DNA of 64,000 nt from an uncultured Bradyrhizobium sp. (GCF_936928535.1 NZ_CAKZHY010000059.1:16745-80744); one strand, 5' to 3'; positions 26,537 through 35,245 are shown, counted from the first letter of the stretch. Numbers and translations: made by a program. The notes: generated by a model from the letters alone, not told the origin.

Positions 26537-26704
26537 ATGGCCAAAGCGGTCACCATCAAGGTCAAGCTCGTGTCCTCGGCCGACACCGGCTTCTACTACG
26601 TCGCCAAGAAGAATTCGCGCACCATGACCGACAAGCTGGTCAAGAAGAAGTACGACCCGGTCGCGCGCAAGCACGTCGAATTCAAGGAAGCCAAGATCAA
26701 GTAA
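26537..26704 (+). CDS. rpmG: 50S ribosomal protein L33
   Basis: A 55-residue protein starting [19 protein letters not shown], which matches L33 of alphaproteobacteria; it binds near the ribosomal E site in the large subunit. The cysteine-free form seen here does not bind zinc, as is usual in this class. It stands alone with its own promoter and a strong terminator, as expected for a highly expressed single gene. Confidence 0.97.
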   Translation: MAKAVTIKVKLVSSADTGFYYVAKKNSRTMTDKLVKKKYDPVARKHVEFKEAKIK

Positions 26705-26732
26705 GATCGCGGCACACGCTAAAGACTCTTGC

Positions 26733-26756
26733 GGGGCCCTTGCGGGCCCCGTTTTC
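26733..26756 (+). terminator. Rho-independent terminator of rpmG
   Basis: GGGGCCC, a TTGC loop and GGGCCCC form a perfect seven-pair GC stem, followed by GTTTTCGTT. It begins 28 bases after the rpmG stop. Confidence 0.88.
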
Positions 26757-26767
26757 GTTCTGGTGGT

Positions 26768-26905
26768 CCGTCACCCTGAGGTGCTCGCGTCTTCGGCGAG
26801 CCTCGAAGGGCGACGGCCCGGCTGCATCGGCGACGGTGGCCGTTCGTCCTTCGAGGCTCCGCATGGGACGCCTCGCGTCCCATGCCTCGCACCTCAGGAT
26901 GACGG
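26768..26905. repeat. Intergenic palindromic repeat, family D (CCGTCACCCTGAGG type)
   Basis: Outer arms CCGTCACCCTGAGGTGC and GCACCTCAGGATGACGG, inner arms CCTCGAAGG and CCTTCGAGG, with small hairpins between. A related copy lies at 34646-34778. It follows the rpmG terminator. Confidence 0.8.
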
Positions 26906-27016
26906 AGCGATATCGAGTCACCGCCGCCGAACCATCAGCCTCACGCAATCCTGGCGTGGTTAGAAGGACGAGCCTCGCTGCCTTCAATCGCGAGGCTGCA
27001 TCACGTCCAGCCGTCC

Positions 27017-28864
27017 ATGAATCGCAGAGAGCGCCGGGCCGTCGCGGCCAGACAATCCGGAAAGGTGACGCCGGCAGCGCTGTGCCAGGCCGGATTTGCG
27101 CATTTTCAATCCGGACGCATCGCCGAGGCGGAGCTGTCTTGCCAGCAGGCGTTGACGCTCGACGAGCGACACCCGGATGCCCTCCATCTGCTGGGCGTGC
27201 TCTGTTTTCACGCGCAGCAGCCTGACGCCGCCGTGGAATGGATCGGACGCGCAATCCAGCACGCACCAAAGGCCGAGTACCTCCTCAGCCTCGCCACGGT
27301 GCTGGAGCGGCAGGGTCGGCTCGACGAGGCACAGCAACATTACAGCCGGGCCCTCGCCCTCAAGCCTGACGATGCCGGCCTGTGGAATCACATTGGCAAT
27401 TTGCTCTGGCAGCTCGATCGCAAGGAGGAGGCCGCACAGCATTTGCAGCAGGCCCTCAAGCTCAATCCGCGCTATTGGGAAGCCGCGCATAATGGCGGCA
27501 TGCTGCTGCTCGAACTCTCCAGGCATGCGGAAGCGATCGCGCGCTTCGACGTCGCCGAGACGCTGAAGCCGACCGCGGCGCTGTATCAGATGCGCGCCGT
27601 CTGCCTCTCCAATGTGAACCGCTTCGAGGACGCGCAGGCCGATTACGAAAAATCCCTCGCGCTGGATCCTGCTCTCGCCGAGACGCACAACAATCTCGGC
27701 CTCCTGCATTGGCGATTTGGCCGGCTGGAGCAGGCCTTTGCCTGTTTCGACCGCGCCCTTGCCCTCTGCCCAGATTTCCACGCCGTGCTCAACAACAAGG
27801 CCGTGGTCCTGCTGCATCTGCAGATGCTGGATGAGGCGTTCGCGACCTTGCACGGATCGCTCGCGGCTGCCCCCGACGATGCGCAGACGCTGTTCTATCT
27901 GGCGACGCTTCAGTTGCTGACAGGCGATTTCGACCGCGGCTGGCTCGCGCGAGAAGCGCGCTGGCGACTTCCCTCCGTTGGTCTTGTCGATCGCGGCTTT
28001 TCACAGCCGCTGTGGCGCGGCGACCAGCCGCTCGAAGGCAAGACCATCCTGCTGCACTCCGACGAGGGTCTCGGCGATGCAATCCAGTTCGCGCGTTACG
28101 TGCCTATGGTGGCCGCGCTCGGAGCGAAGGTGATCCTGGAGGTCGAGCCGCCGATCCGGCAGATCCTTGGCGGCATCGCCGGTGTCGCAGAGTGTAGCAG
28201 CCGATCCTCGACGCCGGCATTCGACCTGCATTGCCCTCTCGGCACGCTGCCACTGGCGTTCGGCACGCGGCTCGATACGATCCCGCTCGCGCAAGGCTAT
28301 GTTCCCGCGCCACCACCGGCGCGCGTGAAAGAGTGGGAGCAACGGCTCGGCCCCCACACCCGCCTCCGCGTCGGTCTGGTCTGGGCCGGCAATCCCGATC
28401 ACAAGAACGACCACAACAGGTCGATAGCGCTGCGCACGCTGGCGCCGCTGCTGGATTGCGATGTGCAGTTCGTCTCCTTGCAAAAAGGCGTCCGGGATCA
28501 AGACAAGGCCTACCTCGGCGAACGCGGCGACATCGTCGACCTCACGCAACACCTGACGGATTTCAGCGAGACAGCAGCGCTGATCTCCTGCCTCGACCTC
28601 GTGATCTCCGTCGACACCAGCGTCGCCCACCTCGCCGGCGCGCTCGGCGCGCCCGTCTGGACGCTGCTGCCCTTCAATCCGGACTGGCGCTGGCTGCTCA
28701 ATCGCGATGACAGCCCGTGGTATCAGTCGATGCGGCTGTTCAGGCAACCGATGCGAGGCGATTGGAGCAGCGTGGTAGACGAGGTCCGCGTCGTGCTTGA
28801 GGGACACGTCGTGGCGCGGCGATCAAGGCACGATGAGGCTTCATTCCTGAAGCCGAATCGCTGA
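27017..28864 (+). CDS. TPR protein with C-terminal glycosyltransferase-like domain
   Basis: A 615-residue protein. From about residue 18 to 310 it is built of tetratricopeptide repeats, roughly eight, with typical phrases (ALKPDDAGLWNHIGNLLWQLDRKEEA). The C-terminal part (about 340-590) resembles the nucleotide-sugar-binding half of GT-B glycosyltransferases: HSDEGLGDAIQFARY, VGLVWAGNPDHKNDHNRSI and the SVDTSVAHLAGALGAPVW motif. Similar TPR-transferase fusions are common in Bradyrhizobium and are often called tetratricopeptide repeat proteins without known target. A role in protein or surface glycan modification is inferred only. Confidence 0.8.
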   Translation: MNRRERRAVAARQSGKVTPAALCQAGFAHFQSGRIAEAELSCQQALTLDERHPDALHLLGVLCFHAQQPDAAVEWIGRAIQHAPKAEYLLSLATVLERQGRLDEAQQHYSRALALKPDDAGLWNHIGNLLWQLDRKEEAAQHLQQALKLNPRYWEAAHNGGMLLLELSRHAEAIARFDVAETLKPTAALYQMRAVCLSNVNRFEDAQADYEKSLALDPALAETHNNLGLLHWRFGRLEQAFACFDRALALCPDFHAVLNNKAVVLLHLQMLDEAFATLHGSLAAAPDDAQTLFYLATLQLLTGDFDRGWLAREARWRLPSVGLVDRGFSQPLWRGDQPLEGKTILLHSDEGLGDAIQFARYVPMVAALGAKVILEVEPPIRQILGGIAGVAECSSRSSTPAFDLHCPLGTLPLAFGTRLDTIPLAQGYVPAPPPARVKEWEQRLGPHTRLRVGLVWAGNPDHKNDHNRSIALRTLAPLLDCDVQFVSLQKGVRDQDKAYLGERGDIVDLTQHLTDFSETAALISCLDLVISVDTSVAHLAGALGAPVWTLLPFNPDWRWLLNRDDSPWYQSMRLFRQPMRGDWSSVVDEVRVVLEGHVVARRSRHDEASFLKPNR

Positions 28865-28878
28865 CCTCACGCCCTGCC

Positions 28879-30117
28879 CTACGCCGTCCGCAACACCGGC
28901 GCCGGCGGCTGCGACGGCCTCACAAGCGCAAACGCGACCTGGATGATGCCGCCAGCCAAGCCCAGCGCCACGCCGATGCGCCAAGCCATGCTGTACGAGC
29001 CGAGTGCGTCGTAGATCAGCCCGCCTCCATAGGCGCCGAGGAAGCTGCCGATCTGGTGGCTCATGAAGGCGAGGCCCTGGATCATGGCCTGCCAGCGCAG
29101 GCCGAACATCTCGGCGACCGCGCCTGCGACCAGCGGACCGACGCCCATCCAGAGGAAGCCCATGATGGCGCCGAACAGCAGCGTCGAGAACGGCGTCGCC
29201 GGCAGCATGAAATACCAGGCAAGCGCGAGCGAGCGCAGGATGTAGATGCCGCCCAGCAGCGCCAGCTTGTTCCAGCGCTGGCCGGCCCAGCCGAAGAACA
29301 GCGAGCCCAGCACGTTGAAGCCGCCGATCATGCCGAGCGTCTGCGCGCTCAGCATCGGGTCGAGGCCGCAGATCGCGAGATACGACGGCAGATGCGTGGT
29401 GAGGAACACCAGCTGCATGCCGCAGACAAGATAGGCGCAGGTCATCACCACGAAGGAGGCGTTGCCGAATGCGGACTTCGCGACGGATGCCGCCGTGGCA
29501 TCGCCGATGTCATCGGCGGCGGGCTTCGGCAACGGGACGGCGTCGACGCGGCCGGCATACCAGGCGGCGGGGATCATCAGCACCGACATGACGACGAAGC
29601 CGGCAAGCCCGATGCGCCAGCCGAAGCCCTCGTTGAGCATCTGTCCGATCGGCGCCGACAGCAGCGCGCCGAGCGAGCCCGCGCCGGAGACGATGCCGAG
29701 CACGGTGGAGCGCACGGTTGCAGGCACCGCGCGCGCCGCCACCGACATTGCGATCGCGGCCGCGGTGCAGGCGAGCGACGTGCCGATCAGCACGCCGGCG
29801 CCGATCATGATGCCGACGAGGCCGTTCGCGGTCGTCATCAGAATGAGGCCAACGATGTACATCAGCGCGCCGACGATCATGATCGGGCGGAAGCCGTAGC
29901 GCACGGTCATCGCGCCGGCGAGCGGCTGGAGAAAGCCCCAGGCGAGGTTCTGCACGGCCAGCGCCAGCGTGAAATCCGACACCGAGAGGTGGATGTCGTG
30001 CGTCAGCGGCTGCATGAAGATCCCGAGCGATTGCCGCAGCCCCATGCTCAGCGTCAGCATGATCGAGGCACCGATCAGGATCGGCAAGGTCGGACGCAGG
30101 ACCTGCAACAGGGGCAT
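28879..30117 (-). CDS. MFS transporter
   Basis: A 412-residue inner-membrane transporter with about twelve helices. The loop motif between helices 2 and 3 (GAMTVRYGFRPIMIVG) and the paired pattern in the second half (GWAGQRWNKLALLGG) identify the major facilitator superfamily. It resembles the oxalate/formate-antiporter-like or YbfB/CynX-like drug:proton groups, but the substrate cannot be named. A GGGAGAAC ribosome binding site precedes the ATG. It diverges from a TetR regulator across a perfect palindrome and is very likely repressed by it. Confidence 0.88.
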   Translation of the reverse strand: MPLLQVLRPTLPILIGASIMLTLSMGLRQSLGIFMQPLTHDIHLSVSDFTLALAVQNLAWGFLQPLAGAMTVRYGFRPIMIVGALMYIVGLILMTTANGLVGIMIGAGVLIGTSLACTAAAIAMSVAARAVPATVRSTVLGIVSGAGSLGALLSAPIGQMLNEGFGWRIGLAGFVVMSVLMIPAAWYAGRVDAVPLPKPAADDIGDATAASVAKSAFGNASFVVMTCAYLVCGMQLVFLTTHLPSYLAICGLDPMLSAQTLGMIGGFNVLGSLFFGWAGQRWNKLALLGGIYILRSLALAWYFMLPATPFSTLLFGAIMGFLWMGVGPLVAGAVAEMFGLRWQAMIQGLAFMSHQIGSFLGAYGGGLIYDALGSYSMAWRIGVALGLAGGIIQVAFALVRPSQPPAPVLRTA

Positions 30118-30174
30118 TGTTGTTCTCCCTCATGGGCGCGGCACGCGCGCCGGCATCTGCAAAGTCAGTTGATT

Positions 30175-30203
30175 TTGATTACACAGACCTGTGTAATTAG
30201 TCT
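30175..30203 (+). promoter_or_regulatory. Candidate promoter of the tetR-family gene
   Basis: TTGATT (30175-30180), 17 bases, TAGTCT (30198-30203). The spacer is filled by the palindromic operator. On the other strand TAGACT-N17-TAATCA offers an overlapping, weaker candidate for the MFS gene. Confidence 0.45.
30178..30197. promoter_or_regulatory. TetR-type operator, perfect palindrome
   Basis: ATTACACAG-AC-CTGTGTAAT: nine-base arms with a two-base centre, no mismatch, in the 131-base divergent region. Placement in the promoter spacer fits repression of both genes. Confidence 0.75.
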
Positions 30204-30248
30204 ATAAGAGGCCGGCGCTGTCAAGCGAACCAGGACGCATCACGACGC

Positions 30249-30857
30249 ATGGCTCCCCCGCCCGCCCCACAGACGATGAAAGAGCGGATTCTCGAGACCG
30301 CCGACAAGCTGTTCTATCTGCAAGGCATTCGCGCCATCGGCGTCGACACCATCGCGGCCGAGATCGGCATCTCCAAACGCACGCTCTACAACCACTTCCC
30401 GTCCAAGGACACGCTGATAACAGCCTATCTCGAGCGCCGCTTCGTCCATGCCCGCCCCTCCGACAAGCCGCCGGCCGAGCAGATCCTCGGCACCTTCGAT
30501 TCGCTGGAGCGGCGTTTCTCGGCCAAGGACTTTCGCGGCTGCCCGTTCGTCAATGCGGTCGCCGAGCTCGGGCCCACAGACCGCGCCGTGAAGAAGATCG
30601 CCATCGCCTTCAAGGAAAGCCGCCGCGTCTGGTTTCGCGAGCGGCTGACCGAGCTCGGCGTTACGGAAGCCGATGCGCTCGCAACGCAGCTCGCGCTGCT
30701 GGTCGACGGCTCGATCGCGCAGGACCTGGTGCGTGACGATCCTGCGATGGCACGCGCGGCGAAAGAAGCCGCGAAGGTGCTGCTGCGGAATGCGGGGGTG
30801 GATGTGGGTGGCGATATTGCGGCGAAGCCAGTGAAGAACAAGCGGCCGCCACAATAA
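30249..30857 (+). CDS. TetR/AcrR family transcriptional regulator
   Basis: A 202-residue regulator with a TetR helix-turn-helix at residues about 12-58 (ETADKLFYLQGIRAIGVDTIAAEIGISKRTLYNHFPSKDTLI). The C-terminal ligand domain contains the GCPFVNAVAELG stretch typical of the YxaF/LmrA-like branch. It most likely represses the divergent MFS exporter and itself through the ATTACACAG palindrome. The inducer is unknown. ATG at 30285 (MKERIL) is a possible internal start. Confidence 0.92.
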   Translation: MAPPPAPQTMKERILETADKLFYLQGIRAIGVDTIAAEIGISKRTLYNHFPSKDTLITAYLERRFVHARPSDKPPAEQILGTFDSLERRFSAKDFRGCPFVNAVAELGPTDRAVKKIAIAFKESRRVWFRERLTELGVTEADALATQLALLVDGSIAQDLVRDDPAMARAAKEAAKVLLRNAGVDVGGDIAAKPVKNKRPPQ

Positions 30858-30864
30858 CAGCCGT

Positions 30865-30981
30865 CGTCCCGGCGGAGGCCGGGACCCATACGCCGCAGCA
30901 ACAGTTTTGCGAAGACTCGGAGTTATCGGCTCGCTCCACAACCCCTCCCTCGGGTTATGGGTCCCGGCCTCCGCCGGGACG
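30865..30981. repeat. Intergenic palindromic repeat, family E (CGTCCCGGCGGAGG type)
   Basis: Two perfectly complementary 26-base arms (30865-30890 and 30956-30981), beginning CGTCCCGGCGGAGG and ending CCTCCGCCGGGACG, enclose a 65-base loop. It lies between the convergent tetR and pleD genes and could end both transcripts. Confidence 0.85.
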
Positions 30982-31017
30982 GCATCGAGGATGAAGCGCC
31001 ATCAGCGCCGCCTCACC

Positions 31018-32391
31018 TCACGCCGCCTGCGACACCACACGATTGCGCCCGTCGTGCTTGGCGCGGTAGAGCGCCGTGTCGGCGCGCTTGAGGACGTCGG
31101 CGACCGGCTCGCCCTTCTGCTCCAGCGTGGTGAGCCCGATCGAGATCGTGACCTCGACGCGCTTGGTGCCCTTGTGGACGGCGAACGGCTCGCCGGCGAT
31201 CGAGCGGCGCAGGCGCTCGGCGACCATGCTGGCGACGTGCAGGTCGGTCTCCGGCATCACGATGACGAACTCCTCGCCGCCGTAGCGGCACGCGAGATCG
31301 ATTCCGCGGATCGACTTGCGCACGCGCACCGCGAATTCGCGCAGCACGTCGTCGCCGCCGTCATGGCCAAAATTGTCGTTGATCGACTTGAAATAGTCGA
31401 TGTCCAAAATCATCAGCGCGAGCGGCTTGCCGCGCGTGGAAGCCTGCTCGGCGAGCGTTGCCAGATGGCTCTCCATGTAGCGACGATTATGCAGGCCGGT
31501 GAGCGCGTCGGTGATCGCCATCTCGATCGAGTTCTGCACGTTGTCGCGCAGATGATCGGTGTAGCGGCGGCGGCGGATCTGGGTGCGGGCGCGCGCCAAA
31601 AGCTCGGTCTTGTCGACCGGGCGCAGCAGATAATCGTTGACGCCGATCTCGAGGCCGCGAAGCAGCCGGGTGGAATTCTCGGCTTCTGCGATCGCCAGGA
31701 TCGGCACATGACGCGTGCGCTCCAGCGAACGGGCCTGGCTGCACAGGCGGAGGCCGTCGAAATTGTTCAGGTCGAGCGAGACGATCAGGAGATCGTAATT
31801 GCCCTCGGCCGCATGGAACAGCGCTTCGGTCGGATTGGGCTCGACGTCGACGGTGTGCTCGGCGGCAAGGATCGTCGCCAGCCGCTCATAGGAGGACTCG
31901 CGGTCGTCGACGAGCAGGATGCGGCCGCCCTTGCCGGTGTCCGCCACGGCGCTGCGCTCGGGCGCCTGCATGCCGATCTCGAGCGAGGTGATGGCGCGCA
32001 TGCGCAGCTCGTCGGTCATCATCTTCAGCCGGGTCAGCGAACGCACCCGCGCGATCAGCACGACATCGGAGACGGGCTTGGTGAGGAAGTCATCGGCGCC
32101 GGCCTCGAGGCCGCGGTTGCGGTCGGCGGGGCTGTCGAGCGCGGTGACCATCACGACGGGAATGTGGTGCGTGGCCGGGTCGGTCTTGAGACGGCGGCAG
32201 ACTTCGAAGCCGTCCATGTCGGGCATCATCACGTCGAGCAGGATGATGTCGCACTCGGCGCGGCGGGCCAGCGCCAGCGCCTCGGTGCCGTTCGAAGCCG
32301 TCATCACGTCGAAATATTCGGCCGAGAGGCGAGCCTCCAACAGCTTGACGTTGGCGGGAACGTCATCGACGACAAGGATACGCGCGGACAC
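31018..32391 (-). CDS. pleD: Response regulator PleD, diguanylate cyclase
   Basis: A 457-residue PleD. Domain order is REC1 with phospho-acceptor Asp53 (LLDVMMPDMDG), a degenerate REC2 adaptor (about 155-275), and a GGDEF domain with the active site GGEEF. A RxxD inhibitory site (RGID) lies five residues before the active site. It makes cyclic di-GMP when phosphorylated and drives the motile-to-sessile switch in Caulobacter. The length is close to the Caulobacter protein (454). The start is GTG at 32391. It lies 14 bases after divK on the same strand, the conserved divK-pleD operon. Confidence 0.96.
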   Translation of the reverse strand: MSARILVVDDVPANVKLLEARLSAEYFDVMTASNGTEALALARRAECDIILLDVMMPDMDGFEVCRRLKTDPATHHIPVVMVTALDSPADRNRGLEAGADDFLTKPVSDVVLIARVRSLTRLKMMTDELRMRAITSLEIGMQAPERSAVADTGKGGRILLVDDRESSYERLATILAAEHTVDVEPNPTEALFHAAEGNYDLLIVSLDLNNFDGLRLCSQARSLERTRHVPILAIAEAENSTRLLRGLEIGVNDYLLRPVDKTELLARARTQIRRRRYTDHLRDNVQNSIEMAITDALTGLHNRRYMESHLATLAEQASTRGKPLALMILDIDYFKSINDNFGHDGGDDVLREFAVRVRKSIRGIDLACRYGGEEFVIVMPETDLHVASMVAERLRRSIAGEPFAVHKGTKRVEVTISIGLTTLEQKGEPVADVLKRADTALYRAKHDGRNRVVSQAA

Positions 32392-32405
32392 TGTGAACTC
32401 ACTTC

Positions 32406-32771
32406 CTATCCGATAAAACGCCGGACCGTCTCTATGAATTTGCCGACCGAGATCGGCTTGGACAAATAGGCTTCGCAGCCGCCCTCGCGGATGCGCTCTT
32501 CGTCACCCTTCATCGCGAAGGCCGTGACCGCGACGACGGGAATGGCGCGCAGCTCCGGATCGTCCTTGATCCAGCGCGTCACCTCGAGCCCCGAGACCTG
32601 CGGCAATTGGATATCCATCAGCACCAGGTCGGGCCGGATCTTGCGGACGAGGTCGAGCGCCTCGTAGCCGTTGCTGGTGCCTGAGGTCTGGTAGCCGTGG
32701 GCTTCCAACAGGTCGCGGAAGAGCTTCATGTTGAGCTCGTTGTCTTCCACGATCAGGACGGTCTTAGCCAT
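32406..32771 (-). CDS. divK: Single-domain response regulator DivK
   Basis: A 121-residue receiver domain with no output domain. The acidic pocket (VEDN), phospho-acceptor Asp53 ([11 protein letters not shown]), the switch Thr (TAFAM) and Lys (LSKPIS) are all present. DivK is phosphorylated by DivJ, dephosphorylated by PleC, and acts through DivL and CckA to set CtrA activity and cell polarity. A strong AGGAGG ribosome binding site precedes the ATG. It is the first gene of the divK-pleD operon; its upstream region carries five GANTC sites. Confidence 0.96.
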   Translation of the reverse strand: MAKTVLIVEDNELNMKLFRDLLEAHGYQTSGTSNGYEALDLVRKIRPDLVLMDIQLPQVSGLEVTRWIKDDPELRAIPVVAVTAFAMKGDEERIREGGCEAYLSKPISVGKFIETVRRFIG

Positions 32772-32846
32772 CCCGCCCTCCTGTTTGGTCCCAAAGACCG
32801 ATGCATGTGACGCCTCAGGCGCCGCTTTCCGGCGCTTCGAAAACTG

Positions 32847-32970
32847 GATTCAAACTAGCCTCAGATTCGCTTGAGTTTCGTTAAACCCGAGGGGCCACTT
32901 TCTGCGATGTGGTTTCCAGTTGCTTGTCTGGGCCAGCAAGACTCAACGCCAAGACTCAGTCCTGAGACTC
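32847..32970. promoter_or_regulatory. Cluster of five GANTC (CcrM) methylation sites upstream of divK
   Basis: GANTC occurs at 32847, 32864, 32940, 32953 and 32966. By base composition I would expect about 0.4 in such a stretch. TTAA half-sites of the CtrA type lie at 32881 and 32999. This is the divergent region between divK and the DUF3572 gene, so cell-cycle control by CcrM methylation with GcrA or CtrA is plausible. Confidence 0.55.
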
Positions 32971-33022
32971 GGGCATAGTCCAAAGTAGACACCGAAAGTT
33001 AACGGAAAGGCAAACCGGCCCT

Positions 33023-33334
33023 TTGAAAAAGCCTGTTCACAACCCCCGCGAAGTCGCTGAAATCGTTGCGATTCAGGCGCTCTCCTTCGTCGCCGGCGAT
33101 CCTGAAAGGCTGGGCCTGTTTCTGGCCGAGACAGGGGTCGGACCGGAGACGCTCCGGAACGCCGCCTCGGACCCGAATTTCCTGCTCAGCGTGCTCGATT
33201 TCGTGCTGCGCGATGACGACACCGTGAAGGCCTTTGCCAAGGCCTCGGAGCTGCATCCGACCAACGTTGCCGCGGCGCGGCAGGTGCTGGGCGATGCGCT
33301 CGGCGACCGGACCTGGGAGCGCGACGTGCCGTGA
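33023..33334 (+). CDS. DUF3572 family protein
   Basis: A 103-residue, mostly helical protein (VAEIVAIQALSFVAGDPERLGLFLAETGV) that matches DUF3572, a small alphaproteobacterial family of unknown function. The start is TTG at 33023. The stop overlaps the dinB start by four bases (GTGA), so translation is coupled with dinB. Constant linkage to dinB hints at a link with translesion synthesis, but that is inference. Confidence 0.85.
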   Translation: MKKPVHNPREVAEIVAIQALSFVAGDPERLGLFLAETGVGPETLRNAASDPNFLLSVLDFVLRDDDTVKAFAKASELHPTNVAAARQVLGDALGDRTWERDVP

Positions 33335-34620
33335 CCGCCCCTGATACGGCCGGGCCCCGCTGCTTCTGCCGGGATTGTCTGGCCGATCTGGATATGGGAG
33401 GGCGGCGCTGTTCCGCCTGCGGCTCCCCTCGCCTCGTCCGCCACCGCGCGCTGGCGGGGCTCACAATCGCCCATATCGACTGCGACGCCTTCTATGCGAC
33501 GGTGGAGAAGCGCGACAATCCTGACATCGCCGACAAGCCTGTGATCATCGGCGGCGGAAAACGCGGCGTGGTGTCGGCCGCCTGCTACATCGCGCGCACC
33601 TATGGCGTGCGCTCGGCGATGCCGATGTTCAAGGCGTTGGAGGCCTGTCCGCACGCGACCGTGATCCCGCCTGATATGGCGAAGTATGTCCGCGTCGGCC
33701 GCGAGGTGCGCCAGGCCATGCAGGCGCTGACGCCGCTGGTCGAACCGCTCTCGATCGACGAGGCCTTTCTCGATCTCTCCGGCACCGAGCGGGTGCACGG
33801 CATGATCCCCGCAAAAGTGCTGGCGCGCTTTGCCCGCGAGGTCGAGCGCGACGTCGGCATATCAGTCTCGGTCGGCCTGTCCTGCAACAAGTTCCTGGCC
33901 AAGATCGCCTCTGATCTCGACAAGCCGCGCGGCTTTGCCGCGCTGGATCAGGACGAGGCGCGCATGATGCTTGCAGAAAAACCGGTCGGCTTCATTTTTG
34001 GCGTTGGCCCCGCAACGCAAGAACGTCTCATGCAGCGCGGCTTCCGCATCATCGCCGATTTGCAAAAGGCCGACGAGATCGAGCTGATGCGACAGTTTCC
34101 GAGCGAGGGCCGCCGGCTGTGGCGGCTCGCGCGCGGCATCGACGATCGCCACGTCGAGGCCGATCGCGGCGCCAAGACGATTTCGAGCGAGACGACGTTC
34201 GAAACGGATATTCGCGATTTCGCGTCGCTGGAGAAGATCCTGTGGCAGCTATGCGAGAAAACGTCGTCCCGGCTCAAAAGCAGCGAGCTTGCCGGCTCGA
34301 CCATCACGCTGAAGCTGAAGACGGCCGATTTCCGTCAGCGCACCCGCTCACAGTCGATCCACGCACCGACGCAGCTTGCAGCAAAGATCTTCTCGATCTG
34401 CCGCGAGATGCTCGCCAAGGAAATCGATGGCACCGCCTTCCGCCTGATGGGCGCCGGCGTCAGCGCGTTGCGCGACGGCTCCCCCGCCGACGACACCGAC
34501 ATGCTCGACCGTCGCGCCGCGCATGCCGAGCGCGCGGTGGACAGTCTGCGCAAGAAGTTCGGCAGCGCCGCCGTGATCCGCGGCATCGCCTATGACGGCC
34601 CGGAGAAGGCGCAGGAGTGA
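33331..34620 (+). CDS. dinB: DNA polymerase IV with N-terminal zinc ribbon
   Basis: A 429-residue Y-family polymerase. The catalytic acidic residues are in IAHIDCDAFYATVEKRDNP and SIDEAFLDLSG, with the YIARTYGVRSAMPMF and VGLSCNKFLAKIASDLDKP signatures, then the little-finger domain. Before the polymerase core, residues 11-30 form a putative zinc ribbon (Cys13, Cys16, Cys27, Cys30), absent from E. coli DinB. It copies damaged DNA with low fidelity. The start is GTG at 33331, overlapping the DUF3572 stop. Confidence 0.94.
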   Translation: MTAPDTAGPRCFCRDCLADLDMGGRRCSACGSPRLVRHRALAGLTIAHIDCDAFYATVEKRDNPDIADKPVIIGGGKRGVVSAACYIARTYGVRSAMPMFKALEACPHATVIPPDMAKYVRVGREVRQAMQALTPLVEPLSIDEAFLDLSGTERVHGMIPAKVLARFAREVERDVGISVSVGLSCNKFLAKIASDLDKPRGFAALDQDEARMMLAEKPVGFIFGVGPATQERLMQRGFRIIADLQKADEIELMRQFPSEGRRLWRLARGIDDRHVEADRGAKTISSETTFETDIRDFASLEKILWQLCEKTSSRLKSSELAGSTITLKLKTADFRQRTRSQSIHAPTQLAAKIFSICREMLAKEIDGTAFRLMGAGVSALRDGSPADDTDMLDRRAAHAERAVDSLRKKFGSAAVIRGIAYDGPEKAQE

Positions 34621-34645
34621 ATCTGGCGGCACGGCATTGTTCATT

Positions 34646-34778
34646 CCGTCATCCTGAGGTGCGAGTGGCGCGATGCAAAGCATCGCGCCGGGAGCCTCGA
34701 AGGATGCACGGCCGAGCTTCCAGCCGGGCCGTTCGCCCTTCGAGGCCTTCGCTGCGCTTCGGCGCCTCAGGGTGACGG
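34646..34778. repeat. Intergenic palindromic repeat, family D, second copy
   Basis: Outer arms CCGTCATCCTGAGGTGCG and GCGCCTCAGGGTGACGG, inner arms CCTCGAAGG and CCTTCGAGG, plus a GCGATGCAAAGCATCGC hairpin. Same family as 26768-26905. It fills most of the gap between dinB and the ACT-domain gene. Confidence 0.8.
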
Positions 34779-34813
34779 GGATAGACTTTTGTCGCTGAAA
34801 ACCAAGGCAGGAA

Positions 34814-35245
34814 ATGACCGTGACAGGAGAACGCGATCTCAACGTCCTGCTGAAGCAAATGAAGCCGGAGCTGCGGCCAGGCATCTTCGTGTTCTGCACC
34901 ATCCCGGCAGATGCAAACATTCCCGCGGCCCTCAACCCGCTGTTGACGTTCCGCGAGCAGGAAGGGACGACGCTGGTCATCCTGCGCGAGGAAGCCGAAG
35001 CGGCCGGACTGAGCTACGCATTTCCCTCTCGCCTGATCACGTTGACGGTTCATTCCGCGCTCGACGCCGTAGGTTTCCTGGCAGCCATCACCGCGCGTCT
35101 CGCCAAGGCCGGCATCAGCGCGAATGCCGTGTCGGCCTTCCATCACGATCATCTCTTCGTGCCCGTCGATCGCGCCGACGAGGCGATGGCAGCGCTGTCG
35201 GAGCTATCCCTCTCGCCGCCTTCGCAAGATGCCAGCATGGCATAA
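34814..35245 (+). CDS. ACT domain-containing protein
   Basis: A 143-residue protein whose second half (ITLTVHSALDAVGFLAAITARLAKAGISANAVSAFHHDHLFVP) is an ACT domain, a small ligand-binding fold usually sensing amino acids. The first half (LRPGIFVFCTIPADA...GTTLVILREEAEAAGL) is a second ACT-like unit as in the COG3602 family. It has no catalytic part, so it is likely a stand-alone sensor or allosteric subunit. AGGAA precedes the ATG. Nothing nearby identifies a partner. Confidence 0.85.
   Translation: MTVTGERDLNVLLKQMKPELRPGIFVFCTIPADANIPAALNPLLTFREQEGTTLVILREEAEAAGLSYAFPSRLITLTVHSALDAVGFLAAITARLAKAGISANAVSAFHHDHLFVPVDRADEAMAALSELSLSPPSQDASMA

Noticed and set aside
30907..32469. A 520-codon frame on the plus strand opposite pleD
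   Set aside because: Antisense to a certain gene, its start lies in a palindromic repeat, and the protein looks like shadow sequence.
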